Shown here piece after piece: positions 43,139-52,202 of a DNA stretch of 64,000 bases. Numbering within the stretch: position 1 is the first letter of the stretch; the number at the start of each line of letters is the position of its first letter. Source of the DNA: JAJPJE01 sp963848375 (GTDB lineage Bacteria > Acidobacteriota > Terriglobia > Terriglobales > Acidobacteriaceae); NCBI GenBank assembly GCA_963848375.1, contig CAWKDK010000007.1:1-64000 (forward strand), written 5' to 3'. Below the pieces are notes generated by a model, which worked only from the letters and a program-made list of their open reading frames with translations, did not search any database and had not been told where the DNA came from. The translations under genes and the position numbers were made by a program.

Positions 43139-43999
43139 ATGTCTTGTTGGCCACATCCGAATACCCGACCGTCTGCCTCCATTGCGCCACTGATCTTGAC
43201 AGCGCTCGTCATCACGCTCGCGGCAACCCCGGCGGTTGCGGCCGATACCATCACGGCCGTGTCCGAGAACGGCAGGACTGTCTACGTGAACGATGAGGAT
43301 TCCGGTCCTAAACAGGCCGCAGCGCGCGAGATACCAGTGAAGCATTCCTCAGATCTTGTCTATTGGAGCAATACAGAGCACACGTGGAAGCCGGTTCCGG
43401 CGCCCACGCGATCGGCGTATAGCGCGGCGCGGAACGCGGCGGAGGAAGTCTCGAAGTACGTAGCCTCGCAGCCAATGGTGAAAGCGAGTCCGGCGCACAA
43501 CAATCCGAACTACCGCGGATTGGCGGTGGGGCGGCAAGTGACTGCGGACGAGATTGATAAAGCGATTACGGAAGCCGCCGAGCGGCACAATGTCGATCCG
43601 AACCTGGTGCGCGCCATTATCAAGGTGGAATCGAATTACAACAGCAATGCGGTTTCGCGTACCGGAGCGATGGGCCTGATGCAGTTGATGCCGCAGACGG
43701 CGCGGACGCTGAGCGTGAAGAATCCGTTCGATCCGCGACAGAATGTGGATGCGGGCGTCCGGCACCTGAAGAAGCTGCTTACAAATTACGGAGGCAACGT
43801 CCAGCTTTCGCTCGCGGCCTATAACGCGGGGGAAGGCGCAGTGGCGCGTAACAACGGTGTGCCACCGTTTGCGGAAACCCGGAATTACGTCCGGAAAATT
43901 ACACAGATCTACGGTGGAGGGCTGTTCGCTCCCTCGTACGCACCGATTCGCGTTGAGCGAGATGCTAGTGGGGTCGTGAAGTTTACGAATACGGAATGA
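43139..43999 (+). CDS. Exported lytic transglycosylase (SLT family 1-like)
   Basis: From the ATG at 43139 the 286 residues contain a signal peptide (hydrophobic 14-38, cleavage near AVAAD), a linker, and a C-terminal transglycosylase domain with the catalytic Glu in AIIKVESNYNSNAVSRTG, then GLMQLMPQTARTL and SLAAYNAGEGAV. It cleaves the MurNAc-GlcNAc bond and leaves anhydroMurNAc. Its stop overlaps the start of the amidase gene by 4 bp (ATGA at 43996-43999), so the pair is probably translated in a coupled way. A longer start at 43112 is possible. Confidence 0.92.
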   Translation: MSCWPHPNTRPSASIAPLILTALVITLAATPAVAADTITAVSENGRTVYVNDEDSGPKQAAAREIPVKHSSDLVYWSNTEHTWKPVPAPTRSAYSAARNAAEEVSKYVASQPMVKASPAHNNPNYRGLAVGRQVTADEIDKAITEAAERHNVDPNLVRAIIKVESNYNSNAVSRTGAMGLMQLMPQTARTLSVKNPFDPRQNVDAGVRHLKKLLTNYGGNVQLSLAAYNAGEGAVARNNGVPPFAETRNYVRKITQIYGGGLFAPSYAPIRVERDASGVVKFTNTE

Positions 44000-46535
44000 A
44001 GACCCAGTCGACCAGGGTGGTATCGGATCCTTCGGAGCAGTCCAATCGCAAGACAGCTGGCGCAAGCGCGTCCGGGAGCAAATGGGCCCGCAAAGCTAGC
44101 CTGCTCGCACTCATAGCGGTACTCGCGATTCCCACTTTTGGCGCCACCGTCCAACAGAAAAAACAGGTTGCACGAGGACAGTTCGAAAAAGCGGAAGAGC
44201 TGCGCGAAGAACTGAACGGGACACCGATCCGCGAGCGCAAGCAGCGCGACTACCAGAAGGTGATGGATGCCTACCGGCGAGTTTACTACCTGGCGCCGAC
44301 GTCGAATCGGGCAGACGCTGCCGTGGTGGCCGTGGCCGAGTTGCTTGCCGACCAGGGGCGCAATTTCAAGGATGAAAAGTCGCTGCACGATGCGATTGGA
44401 CAGTACGAGTTCGTGCGCCGTGAATATCCGGGCAGCAAGTATCGAGTCGAAGCGCTGTTTACGATCGGGCAGATCTATCGCGAAGACCTGAACGACGACG
44501 CGAAAGCCAAGGAGGCGTTTGAGGACTTCCTGAAGCATTATCCGAATTCGGAAAACGCTGAGGGCGCGCGCCTGGCTCTGAAGGAAATGGATGAGGCCGC
44601 GAATCCGAAGGCGGCTGCGAACAAGAAGCAGGCCGCAACGGTCGCGAAGAATGCAAAGCCTGAGCGCAAAACCGAAGCTGCGACAGTGCAGCCGAAGGCG
44701 CCAGCGGCACCAGCACCAGCGCCGCCAGCTTTAACAGCTGAGCAGAAGCTTACGGTAGTGGCCGGGGAAGAGCAGGACAGTCCAGATACAAGTGAGCATC
44801 ACGCGGGACACCACGTTCTAGTGACGGGCATCCGGCACTGGTCGACGCCCGATTACACACGGATCGCCGTGGATCTCGAAGATAGCGTGGAGTACAGCTC
44901 GGAGCGGATCGATCATCCCGATCGCATTTACTTTGATCTGAAAGACAGCCGTCTGGCGTCGGTGCTGCTGGGCAAGAGCTTCGAAGTCGGCGACGGCTTT
45001 TTGCGCAAGATCCGTGTGGCGCAGTATCGACCCGGAGAAGCGCGCATTGTGCTGGAAGTCGAGGATTCGTACGACTATTCAGCGTTCCTGCTGCCGAACC
45101 CTTATCGGCTGATCATCGACATTCACGGAAGAAAGCCGGCACAGTTGCAGGCGAAGTCGCAGTCGCAGCCGAAGGCGGCTTCGGCGGCTTCGACGGTGCA
45201 AGACTCGAGCAAGCAAGAGTTGGTGGCCAGCAGCAAGGCCCCGGCTATCCCTGCGGCGAGTGTGGCGAAGGCCGAGGCGCCAGCGAAGGCGACGCCGGTG
45301 ACTACGGCAGCCAGACAGGAGTTGACTCCTGCGAAGTCTGCCGCAAAGACGGTTACAAGCGAAGCTGTTGCCTCGAAGCCGCCAGTTGCAAACACTCCGA
45401 AAGTGGTAGCGGATGCGCCTGCGCCACAGGCACAAGTGAAGAGAGTTGATGCGCAGCCATCCGAACGCGATCGACAGATTCTCGAGAAAGAAGTTGCGCG
45501 TAAAGTAACAGCGCTGTCCGGAGAGAAGAGTTCCTCGAAGGGAAGCGCCGCGAGCTTCCGACGCGCATTGTGGTGGATGACAACGACGCGCCAACCCCAG
45601 TGAAGAGCGCGACTCCGGCTACCACGCAAAAACGCAACGTAGAGGTTGCCGGCGTAACGACCTCGTCACTCAGCGATGCGCTGGCAGCAGATTCGTCTTC
45701 GTCCAGCAGCGGCTCGTCGCGTGCGCACGTGAAGCGGCAGGCGGCAGACAAGCTTGCTATCCGCGAAGCGAAGCCGACGATGGATGGCGATCGTTCGCTG
45801 ATCCGGGCGCTCGGCCTGAAGATCGGGCGCATTGTGGTCGACGCGGGGCATGGCGGCCACGACACTGGCACGATTGGTCCGAACGGCCTGCGCGAAAAAG
45901 ATCTGGTGCTCGATGTGGCGCTGCGGCTGGGAAAGCTGCTCGATTCGCGCATGGGAGCCGAGGTGGTTTACACGCGCGACGACGACACCTTTGTTCCGCT
46001 GGAGACGCGAACGGCGATCGCCAATCAGCAGGAAGCTGACTTGTTCATCTCGATTCACGCGAACTCGAGTCCTGATCCTTCAGCGCGCGGGGTAGAGACG
46101 TACTACCTGAACTTTACTTCTTCACGCGATGCGCTGGATGTGGCGGCGCGCGAAAATGCGGTTTCCGAAAAATCGATTCATGAGCTGCAGGATCTGGTTA
46201 AGAAGATTGCGCTCAAAGAGAAGATTGAGGAATCGCACGAGTTTGCCGCGGATGTGCAGCAGTCGCTCTACACGGGGCTCGCGACGAGCCGCAACTCGTC
46301 TCTGCGCGACCGCGGCGTAAAGAAGGCGCCTTTCATCGTTCTGATCGGCGCGAACATGCCTTCTATCCTGGCGGAGATCTCCTTCATCTCCAATCCGGGC
46401 GACGAGCATAAGCTCGAGACCCCGGAATACCGGCAGAAGATCGCCGAGTCGCTCTATCGCGGCGTCGCCAAGTACGTAGGCGGTCTGAGTGGGGTTAAGG
46501 TCGCAGCGAAGATTCCGGATAAAGCGGGACAATAA
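43996..46535 (+). pseudogene. AMIN-domain N-acetylmuramoyl-L-alanine amidase with TPR region, interrupted by an apparent frameshift
   Basis: The first frame holds an N-terminal signal anchor, TPR-like repeats (about 55-195), a linker, and an AMIN domain (about 270-380: VLVTGIRHWSTPDYTRIAVD and YSAFLLPNPYRLIIDIHG). Near 45545 the sequence moves to the second frame (ELPTRIVVDDND), which continues through Amidase_3 (DAGHGGHDTGTIG, IREKD-like LREKDLVLDV, SIHANSS, AEISFISNPGDE) to 46535. The frames differ by one missing base. Zinc ligands His, Glu, His and Glu are all present. Corrected length about 847 residues. The enzyme separates peptides from glycan during cell division. AMIN targets it to the septum or outer layers. 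Confidence 0.86.
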
Positions 46536-46621
46536 GCGTTCCCTGACGGCGCGCGGAATAAGGATGCTCGCGTCGGCGCGTTCACAGACTCGCTGCGCTC
46601 GTCTGGCGCCGGTCGCTCGCC

Positions 46622-46663
46622 CAGATCCTTCGCTCGCGATAAAGCTGCTCGCTCAAGGATGAC
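46622..46663. repeat. Degenerate copy of the AGATCCTTCGCT...GGATGACA repeat
   Basis: AGATCCTTCGCT and GCTCAAGGATGACA flank an 15-20 nt centre, a pattern like the bacterial intergenic repeat GTCATCCTGAGCGAAG-CGAAGGATCT. Lies between amidase and the DUF6599-like gene. Confidence 0.45.
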
Positions 46664-46766
46664 AGCAGCTTGGGCACCGTCGCTCAGGTAGGTAATCGCG
46701 TCCCCGCCTGCCGTTTGGAACTTTGGCTTCTCCCCTGTAGTCTAATAAAGAGCTATTTCTCTTCGA

Positions 46767-47834
46767 ATGAAACGCAATCTTCTAAGCAGTCTCTTGTTGA
46801 TCCTGGGGTTTGTAGCTTCAGGTTTTGCGCAACAATCCAAGTCCGATTTCCTGCCGGAAATTTTTGCTGGATGGCACAGATCTTCCATTCAAACCAGTAC
46901 CGATGCCAATCAGGCAGATCCGGTCAACGGCGCGCTGCTGAAGGAATTCGGATTCACAGATCTGAATTCGGCGACCTACACCAAAGAGGGCCGCAAGCTC
47001 ACGGTGAAGGCGGCGCGATTCGCGGATGCCACTGGCGCCTATGGATCGTTCCTGTTCTACCGCACACCGGAGGTCGCGCCCGAGACGATTGGTGATGAGG
47101 CCTTCTCGAACGGTACGCGGGTTGTTTTTTATCGCGCAAACGTCCTGGCCGATGTGACGCTTGATCGAGTGACTCCAATGTCGGCGGGCGAACTGCGCGA
47201 ACTGGCGAACGACTTGCCATTGCCTGGTGGGAATGCCCGCAACTTGCCTTCACTGCCAAGCTATCTGCCGACAGAGGGACTGAAGGGCGATAAGAAATAT
47301 GTGGTCGGGCCAGTAGGGCTGTCGAAGATCGACATGCCGCTGCCCGCTGAGTTGATCGACTTCGAGGCCGGTGCGGAACTGATGTCGGCGAATTACGCGA
47401 GCGAAGAAGGGCTGGCGAAGCTGACGCTGATTTCTTATCCCACACCGGCGATTGCAGGGGCACAACTCAGGAAGATTGATGCAGCCAATCCAAGTTCCTC
47501 GGATGGCAGAGCTGCGTATTACACGAAGCGAACCGGTCCACTCATCGCAATCGTAAGCGGTGCAGTTTCTCCGTCGGAAGCAAGATCGTTGCTTGCATCG
47601 GTGAACTATGAGGCGGACGTTACCTGGAACCAGGCGACACATCTCACGCGGAGCAACAATCTTGGCAGCCTGCTGGTGAATGTCGTTCTTCTATTGAGCG
47701 GCTTGTTGGCGATCTCGCTTGCGGCCGGGGTTGCGTTCGGGGGAGTTCGAATTCTGCTGAAGAAATTCTTCCCGGACCGAGTTTTCGACCGCACGCAGGA
47801 TGTCGAAATCATTCGATTAAACCTCCGCAAGTAG
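46767..47834 (+). CDS. Exported DUF6599-like protein with C-terminal membrane anchor
   Basis: The 355 residues begin with a signal peptide (MKRNLLSSLLLILGFVASGF) and end with one hydrophobic segment (about 300-325) and a short basic cytoplasmic tail (LLKKFFPDRVFDRTQ). The middle is a soluble domain with FLPEIFAGWHRSSIQ and a repeated pattern around YTKEGRKLTVKAARFADATGAYGSF, as in acidobacterial DUF6599 proteins. No enzymatic motif is seen. Function unknown. A terminator-like hairpin lies right after its stop. Confidence 0.72.
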   Translation: MKRNLLSSLLLILGFVASGFAQQSKSDFLPEIFAGWHRSSIQTSTDANQADPVNGALLKEFGFTDLNSATYTKEGRKLTVKAARFADATGAYGSFLFYRTPEVAPETIGDEAFSNGTRVVFYRANVLADVTLDRVTPMSAGELRELANDLPLPGGNARNLPSLPSYLPTEGLKGDKKYVVGPVGLSKIDMPLPAELIDFEAGAELMSANYASEEGLAKLTLISYPTPAIAGAQLRKIDAANPSSSDGRAAYYTKRTGPLIAIVSGAVSPSEARSLLASVNYEADVTWNQATHLTRSNNLGSLLVNVVLLLSGLLAISLAAGVAFGGVRILLKKFFPDRVFDRTQDVEIIRLNLRK

Positions 47835-47852
47835 CAACTTGGTGTCGATTTT

Positions 47853-47889
47853 GGGCAAAATCCAAAACGGGATTTTTGTCCCTGTTTTT
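47853..47889 (+). terminator. Probable terminator of the DUF6599-like gene
   Basis: GGGCAAAATCC-AAAAC-GGGATTTTTGTCCC pairs nearly completely and is followed by TGTTTTT. Confidence 0.55.
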
Positions 47890-48022
47890 GACCCTAAGCG
47901 CCTGAAAACTGACAGTTTATGTCAATTACGGGGCGATCGGGGCGGGTGTAGAAGCTCGAATCTTTTTCGGCAATCTAAATGCAAGTTATTGAAAACAAAG
48001 ACATTTAATGCAGAGAATTTTC

Positions 48023-48144
48023 TTGACACCCATTCCATGGGGTCAATAACATTTCGGCATCAAGTTCTGATTGTCGGTTCGTCGCCGCTAATTGGAACTA
48101 TTCTCCCTTGAGAAAAGGCCGCCTGAGTTGCCGGGCGGCCTTTT
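48023..48144 (+). ncRNA. Candidate small RNA: promoter, about 85 nt and a strong terminator
   Basis: TTGACA at 48023-48028 and TAACAT at 48047-48052 (18 nt spacer) could form a promoter. The -35 overlaps a near-palindrome TTGACACCCAT / ATGGGGTCAA. About 60 nt after the -10 starts a perfect 11-bp hairpin (AAAAGGCCGCC / GGCGGCCTTTT) at 48113-48144, strong on both strands. No reading frame longer than 25 codons lies between. Without expression data this is a hypothesis; the hairpin may simply terminate the phosphoesterase gene on the minus strand. Confidence 0.35.
48113..48144. terminator. Bidirectional rho-independent terminator
   Basis: AAAAGGCCGCC-TGAGTTGCCG-GGCGGCCTTTT, with T-runs on both strands. 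Lies about 20 nt beyond the stop of the minus-strand phosphoesterase gene. Confidence 0.75.
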
Positions 48145-48165
48145 CCTTTCCACTCACAACTTGTT

Positions 48166-49557
48166 TTAAGGCGATGCCGGAAGGTTTGCCGGATTGCAAA
48201 GACCAGCGACCGGTTGAGCGGGAGGCAAAGGAATGTTGCTCACCGTCGCGTTGCTGAAGTCGAAGAATTCCGACATATCCATTTGCGCCGCGTCGCGTTG
48301 AGTGAGATTGGGAAGACCGAATCGAGTTTCAATCAGCTTCAAGATCGCGGTGTAGTCAGCGACCGTATGCGAGACGTAGTGCCTCTTGCTGAAAGGTGAT
48401 ATCACCATCAACGGCAAACGGAAACCAGTCTGATTGAAATTAGCGGGCGGCTGGATGATGGAATCATCGGGGATGAGATCCAAAGGCTTGATGCCGTCGG
48501 GCTGAACTGCCGCTTGCGGTGGCACATGGTCGTAGAATCCACCGCCTTCGTCGTAGCTGAGAATGAAAACGGAACTCGTCCACGACGAACTGCTCATCAA
48601 TCCATTGACGAGGCTGGAAACGTAGAGAGCACCTTTTTGAATATCGTTGCCGCCTTCGCCAGTCGTCGTCTGTCCACCGGGATGTTCGTCGCGGCCCGAC
48701 GCGAGCCCGGCCTGAATGAATGAAACCTGGGGCAAAGTGTTGTTGGCGAGATCGGTGAAGTACTGGCTGACGGGGACAATGTTGGCTGAGTGCTGCGCGG
48801 CGAAATTAGGCCAGAACTGTCCCAAGTCAGTCAGAGGCTGACCGTTGGGCAGAGTATCGGTGTAGTAGATCTTCCACGAGACACCCGCAGATTGCATCTC
48901 GCTGAAAATCGTATCCGGAATCTGCGGCTCGCAGCACGGGTACGTATCGGTCGGTGCGTGCGCATGTCCGGCAGAGGTGGCAGCAATCAGGTAAATGCGA
49001 TTCGGGATGCTTTCAGTGGGAACGGGAGAGAACCAGCGGTCGGAAGTGGCGTACTGAGAAGCGAGGAAGTAGTAGTAGGGCAGCTCGTCCTGGGTGTAGT
49101 AGCCCATGGCGCGCACGCCAAGCGTGTCCAACTCACCAAAAGCTAGGGCGTACCCACCAGCGATGTGCACGAAGCCGTCCAGCAGAATTGTGCTGGATCC
49201 GGGATGATTCTCATTCATGTCGACGTGGCTCTCCATCCAGTCGTCACTGAGTTCCTCCAGGCAGGTAGTGGCCAGATGGAAAGAATGAATAATGGTGCCG
49301 TTGTCGGCAGCGTTCCAAGCGGTGGCGGGTAAACCGTCGATGTCGGAGGCGGGACCGAAATTGTTGGCGGCGCGATATTGACCGAGCTGGCCAAAGTAGT
49401 GATCGAAGCTGCGATTCTCCTGGACCATGTAGACGATGTGCTGCACAGACTGCATGGAGCCTGCCTGCTCACCGCCATTCGTTCGAGTGAGACCCACACA
49501 AGCACACAATCCAAGCAGCGCTGCCGAGAGCGCTATGGCAAAAAAACGAATACGCAT
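48166..49557 (-). CDS. Exported phosphoesterase-family (phospholipase C/acid phosphatase-like) protein
   Basis: The 463 residues start with a signal region whose LLGLC could be a lipobox (Cys18). The family pattern is VQHIVYMVQENRSFDHYFG at the start of the mature domain, where ENRSFDH supplies metal-binding residues, and GGGFYDHVPPQAAVQPDG with further ligands at about 340-360. Members hydrolyse phosphate mono- or diesters, including phosphatidylcholine. The exact substrate is not known here. If the lipobox is used, the protein is anchored in a membrane. Single gene, convergent with the DUF6599-like gene. Confidence 0.87.
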   Translation of the reverse strand: MRIRFFAIALSAALLGLCACVGLTRTNGGEQAGSMQSVQHIVYMVQENRSFDHYFGQLGQYRAANNFGPASDIDGLPATAWNAADNGTIIHSFHLATTCLEELSDDWMESHVDMNENHPGSSTILLDGFVHIAGGYALAFGELDTLGVRAMGYYTQDELPYYYFLASQYATSDRWFSPVPTESIPNRIYLIAATSAGHAHAPTDTYPCCEPQIPDTIFSEMQSAGVSWKIYYTDTLPNGQPLTDLGQFWPNFAAQHSANIVPVSQYFTDLANNTLPQVSFIQAGLASGRDEHPGGQTTTGEGGNDIQKGALYVSSLVNGLMSSSSWTSSVFILSYDEGGGFYDHVPPQAAVQPDGIKPLDLIPDDSIIQPPANFNQTGFRLPLMVISPFSKRHYVSHTVADYTAILKLIETRFGLPNLTQRDAAQMDMSEFFDFSNATVSNIPLPPAQPVAGLCNPANLPASP

Positions 49558-49613
49558 GACGAATCCTCGCCGGGGTATTCCTTAAGTTGTAGCTGTCTTA
49601 AGCTGACGGTGGG

Positions 49614-49709
49614 ATGAAGCAGGCGCACGAAGCTGTTGTCGAGTTGAACGAAGAAATCGAAGAGCTTGCGAGAGACCTGATGACCAGCGGAAGAGAATCT
49701 AGCCGCTGA
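49614..49709 (+). CDS. Possible 31-residue acidic peptide
   Basis: A short frame MKQAHEAVVELNEEIEELAR... ends at a TGA (49707-49709). It would form an amphipathic helix. A GGTGGG site sits close to the ATG but is not ideal. No relatives are known to me; it could be a chance frame. Confidence 0.2.
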   Translation: MKQAHEAVVELNEEIEELARDLMTSGRESSR

Positions 49710-49779
49710 CTAACGCTGATGAACGCATGATCCAGAGCAGGTGAGAACAATACCAGTCGGAGTCTGCGTCTCTGGTGGC

Positions 49780-50142
49780 CTAGGTGGCGCTGGCGGCCGC
49801 GCTGCGCTCGGCATCGGCCACGCTCGGATAAATCTCGAACAGAGTTTCGACTTTCGTCATGCTCATCAACGACTGCACCTGTTCGGAGGGGGCGATGAGG
49901 ATGAGCTTGCGCCCGTGGCGTTTGTAGGAGACGAAGAACTTCACCAGCGAGCCGAGACCTGCGGAGTCGACATAGGGAACGCCGTTGAGATCGACGAGCG
50001 TAAGAGCCGCGGTCTGCTGCTGCATCGTGTCCTGAAATCCGAAGAGCGTGTTGAGGACCAGAGGTCCGGTGAGCTTTACGATCGACTCACCTGCATGGGA
50101 ACCGGAAATTGATTCGACAACCAGCTTGTCGGAAGGAGGCAT
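49780..50142 (-). CDS. STAS-domain anti-anti-sigma-like protein
   Basis: From the ATG at 50142 the 120 residues form one STAS domain: VVESISGSHAGESIVKLTGPL, then ALTLVDLNGVPYVDSAGLGSLV, with the phosphorylatable Ser in DSAGLG. Such proteins bind anti-sigma kinases or other partners in a way that depends on Ser phosphorylation (SpoIIAA/RsbV type). No kinase (RsbW) or phosphatase gene is adjacent. The upstream in-frame extension in the 50142-50268 region is not conserved-looking. A second STAS gene lies at 59333. Confidence 0.86.
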   Translation of the reverse strand: MPPSDKLVVESISGSHAGESIVKLTGPLVLNTLFGFQDTMQQQTAALTLVDLNGVPYVDSAGLGSLVKFFVSYKRHGRKLILIAPSEQVQSLMSMTKVETLFEIYPSVADAERSAAASAT

Positions 50143-50200
50143 GCGGGGATTGTAAGAAACCAATGTTAATGCTTTGTGAATGTGCTTTTGTGCGCTGTCT

Positions 50201-51265
50201 TTATTGGCTCTCCGCCAATAATTGGGCGAGGTATTGTTTCCAGACTGCCGCTTGCGTGTGCGTTCCATGACCGCGGGTTTCGTCGGTGATCGGGAGCAGA
50301 ACGAATTGCCCTTTCTTCACGCGTTTGATCTCCCTTTCGGCGATGCCAAGTTCGGGAGGATTGATCTGATCGTCGGCGGAGTTCACGAACATAACCGGGG
50401 CTGTGATCGCATCGAGCTTCGCAGACGGATCGTAGTTGCGTGAAGAATCGACAGCATAGAGAAGATCGTTGGCATCGGTGGTGCGCATGCGCGAAGTAAC
50501 GTAGTCATCGAGATCCGCATCGGCCTGATCACGCGTCGGATAGTGCTTTTGCATCTGCAGCGGTGAGCTGCCCATGATGAGGAGTATGTTCAGCGCACCT
50601 TGCAGCCCGAGCGGTTGCTGCTTGTAGTCACCGTTATTCCAGTCGGGACTCTGGCGGATGGAGTCCATGATCATCTTGCGAAACATGCGATTGCGTCCGG
50701 CGATCTGGACAGGCAGGCAGGCGAGCGGCATGGCGGCATCCATGAAATCAGGATGCGTTTCGAGCCAGATCCACGAGTGCATGCAGCCCATCGAGGTGCC
50801 CATCAGCAGGCGGAGGTGATTCACCTTCAGACCCTCAGTCAGGAGCAGATATTGCGCCTGCACCATGTCGTCGTATTCGTAGTGCGGGAAGCGTGCGTGG
50901 AGTCCGTCGCTCGGCTTGCTTGATTGGCCGTGGCCGATGGCGTCCGGCAAAATGATGAAGTAGCGGCTGGAATCGAGCAGTTGACCGGGGCCGAAGAGAA
51001 CGCCAGCAAAGCGATCGTTGACGAACTGATGTCCCGAGCCTCCGGTGCCGTGCAGAACCATGACGGCGTTTGTCACTCGGCCTTTCGCGTCGCGCACTGG
51101 TGTTCCGTAAGTCGAGTAGTGGAGCTTGAGTTCGGGCAGCGAGCCTCCAGATTTGAACTGGAAGTTGTGGACGATGAAATCGCCTTCGGCAGGTTTAGGA
51201 ACTTCCTGCGCGGTAAGAGTAGGAATCAGAGCGATCGTGAAAAAGAGCGAGAGGACAAGCTTCAT
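50201..51265 (-). CDS. Exported alpha/beta hydrolase of the homoserine O-acetyltransferase-like group
   Basis: From the ATG at 51265 the 354 residues start with a signal peptide (MKLVLSLFFTIALIPTLTAQ). The alpha/beta fold follows: VMVLHGTGGSGHQF (oxyanion region), nucleophile Ser in MGTSMGCMHSW, Asp in VNSADDQINP and His in TRGHGTHTQA. The FVNDRFAGVLFGPGQLLD and LPDAIGHGQS segments resemble MetX. Since MetX enzymes are cytoplasmic and this protein is exported, a hydrolase acting on an ester outside is more likely. Substrate unknown. Confidence 0.82.
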   Translation of the reverse strand: MKLVLSLFFTIALIPTLTAQEVPKPAEGDFIVHNFQFKSGGSLPELKLHYSTYGTPVRDAKGRVTNAVMVLHGTGGSGHQFVNDRFAGVLFGPGQLLDSSRYFIILPDAIGHGQSSKPSDGLHARFPHYEYDDMVQAQYLLLTEGLKVNHLRLLMGTSMGCMHSWIWLETHPDFMDAAMPLACLPVQIAGRNRMFRKMIMDSIRQSPDWNNGDYKQQPLGLQGALNILLIMGSSPLQMQKHYPTRDQADADLDDYVTSRMRTTDANDLLYAVDSSRNYDPSAKLDAITAPVMFVNSADDQINPPELGIAEREIKRVKKGQFVLLPITDETRGHGTHTQAAVWKQYLAQLLAESQ

Positions 51266-51346
51266 GGGCGAAGAGAGTACTGCGACGGGCGGCATGTCTG
51301 CAAACTAGTTAATGGGTAGATGGTCTCGCAGCAGGGAGCTGAGGCG

Positions 51347-51931
51347 CTAGCCCTTCTTCAGCTCAGTCAAAACCAGGCGGGCGACTTCTTTTAAGGTCTC
51401 GAATACGCCGGTGCCTTGGAACGCCACGGCTTCGAAAACCGGTTCCTCTTTGCGAATTAACTCGCGCTTTAGATCGTCGAGGCCCATCGCCGAGGGCAAA
51501 TCGCGCTTGTTCAACTGCAGCACGTAAGGGATCTTGGCGAGATCGTAACCGTGCTCTTGCAGATTTTCCTGGAGATTATCGAGGGCTTCCAGGTTGGCGT
51601 CCATACGCTCTTCCTGGGAATCAGCGACGAAAACCACGCCATCGACACCACGCAGGATGAGCTTGCGGCTGGCATCGTAGAAGACCTGTCCTGGAACGGT
51701 ATAGAGGTGGAAACGGGTACGGAAGCCACGAACCGTGCCCAAATCGAGGGGGAGAAAGTCGAAAAACAGGGTTCGGTCAGTCTCGGTGGCCAGCGAGATC
51801 ATCTTGCCCTTCTGTTTCTCGCCAGTCTTGTCGTAAACGTACTGAAGATTGGTGGTCTTGCCCCCGAGGCCGGGGCCGTAATAGACAATTTTGCAATTAA
51901 TTTCGCGGGCGGCGAAGTTTATGAAACTCAA
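51347..51931 (-). CDS. mglA: MglA-type small Ras-like GTPase
   Basis: The 194 residues begin MSFINFAAREINCKIVYYGPG. The P-loop GPGLGGKTTN is at 19-28, Switch region ATETDRTLFFDFLPLDLG follows, then the G3-like LYTVPGQVFYDASRK and G4 LQLNKRDL. MglA sets polarity and controls pili and gliding in Myxococcus and is present in many Acidobacteria. Its GAP/partner MglB (a Roadblock protein) is often encoded next to it, but no such gene is visible on either side here. PilT is 18 kb away. No membrane segment. Confidence 0.95.
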   Translation of the reverse strand: MSFINFAAREINCKIVYYGPGLGGKTTNLQYVYDKTGEKQKGKMISLATETDRTLFFDFLPLDLGTVRGFRTRFHLYTVPGQVFYDASRKLILRGVDGVVFVADSQEERMDANLEALDNLQENLQEHGYDLAKIPYVLQLNKRDLPSAMGLDDLKRELIRKEEPVFEAVAFQGTGVFETLKEVARLVLTELKKG

Positions 51932-52090
51932 GGCCCTGCCTCGTTCTAATCGCAGCGCACCCTTACGGGCGACTGCAGTTTCTCCTGGGGGAGTGCACTT
52001 GTTTTATATCACAGGGTATTAACGTTCGAGCACACATCGTTGTCCAGAAGGACACTAAAGTCATGGTACGGAAGTGTTTGGTGGAAGTGA

Positions 52091-52139
52091 TAGTCGTCAG
52101 CGGGTAGCCGGTAGCTCGAAGCCGGTTGTCAGCCGTTGG
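52091..52139. repeat. Short iterated GTAGCC/GTCAGC repeats
   Basis: GTCGTCAGC, GGTAGCC, GGTAGC and GGTTGTCAGCC units succeed one another with imperfect period of 7-9 nt. Similar arrays occur at 6661 and 17232. Confidence 0.45.
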
Positions 52140-52202
52140 TTACGCTAGCGGAGCGGTACCGCCCGCGCCGCTAACGAACGCTTGGCACGGCCCACTAACC
52201 AG

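Noticed and set aside
48040..48100. Short open frames in the 47.9-48.1 kb interval
   Set aside because: None is longer than about 25 codons with a ribosome site in the candidate RNA.
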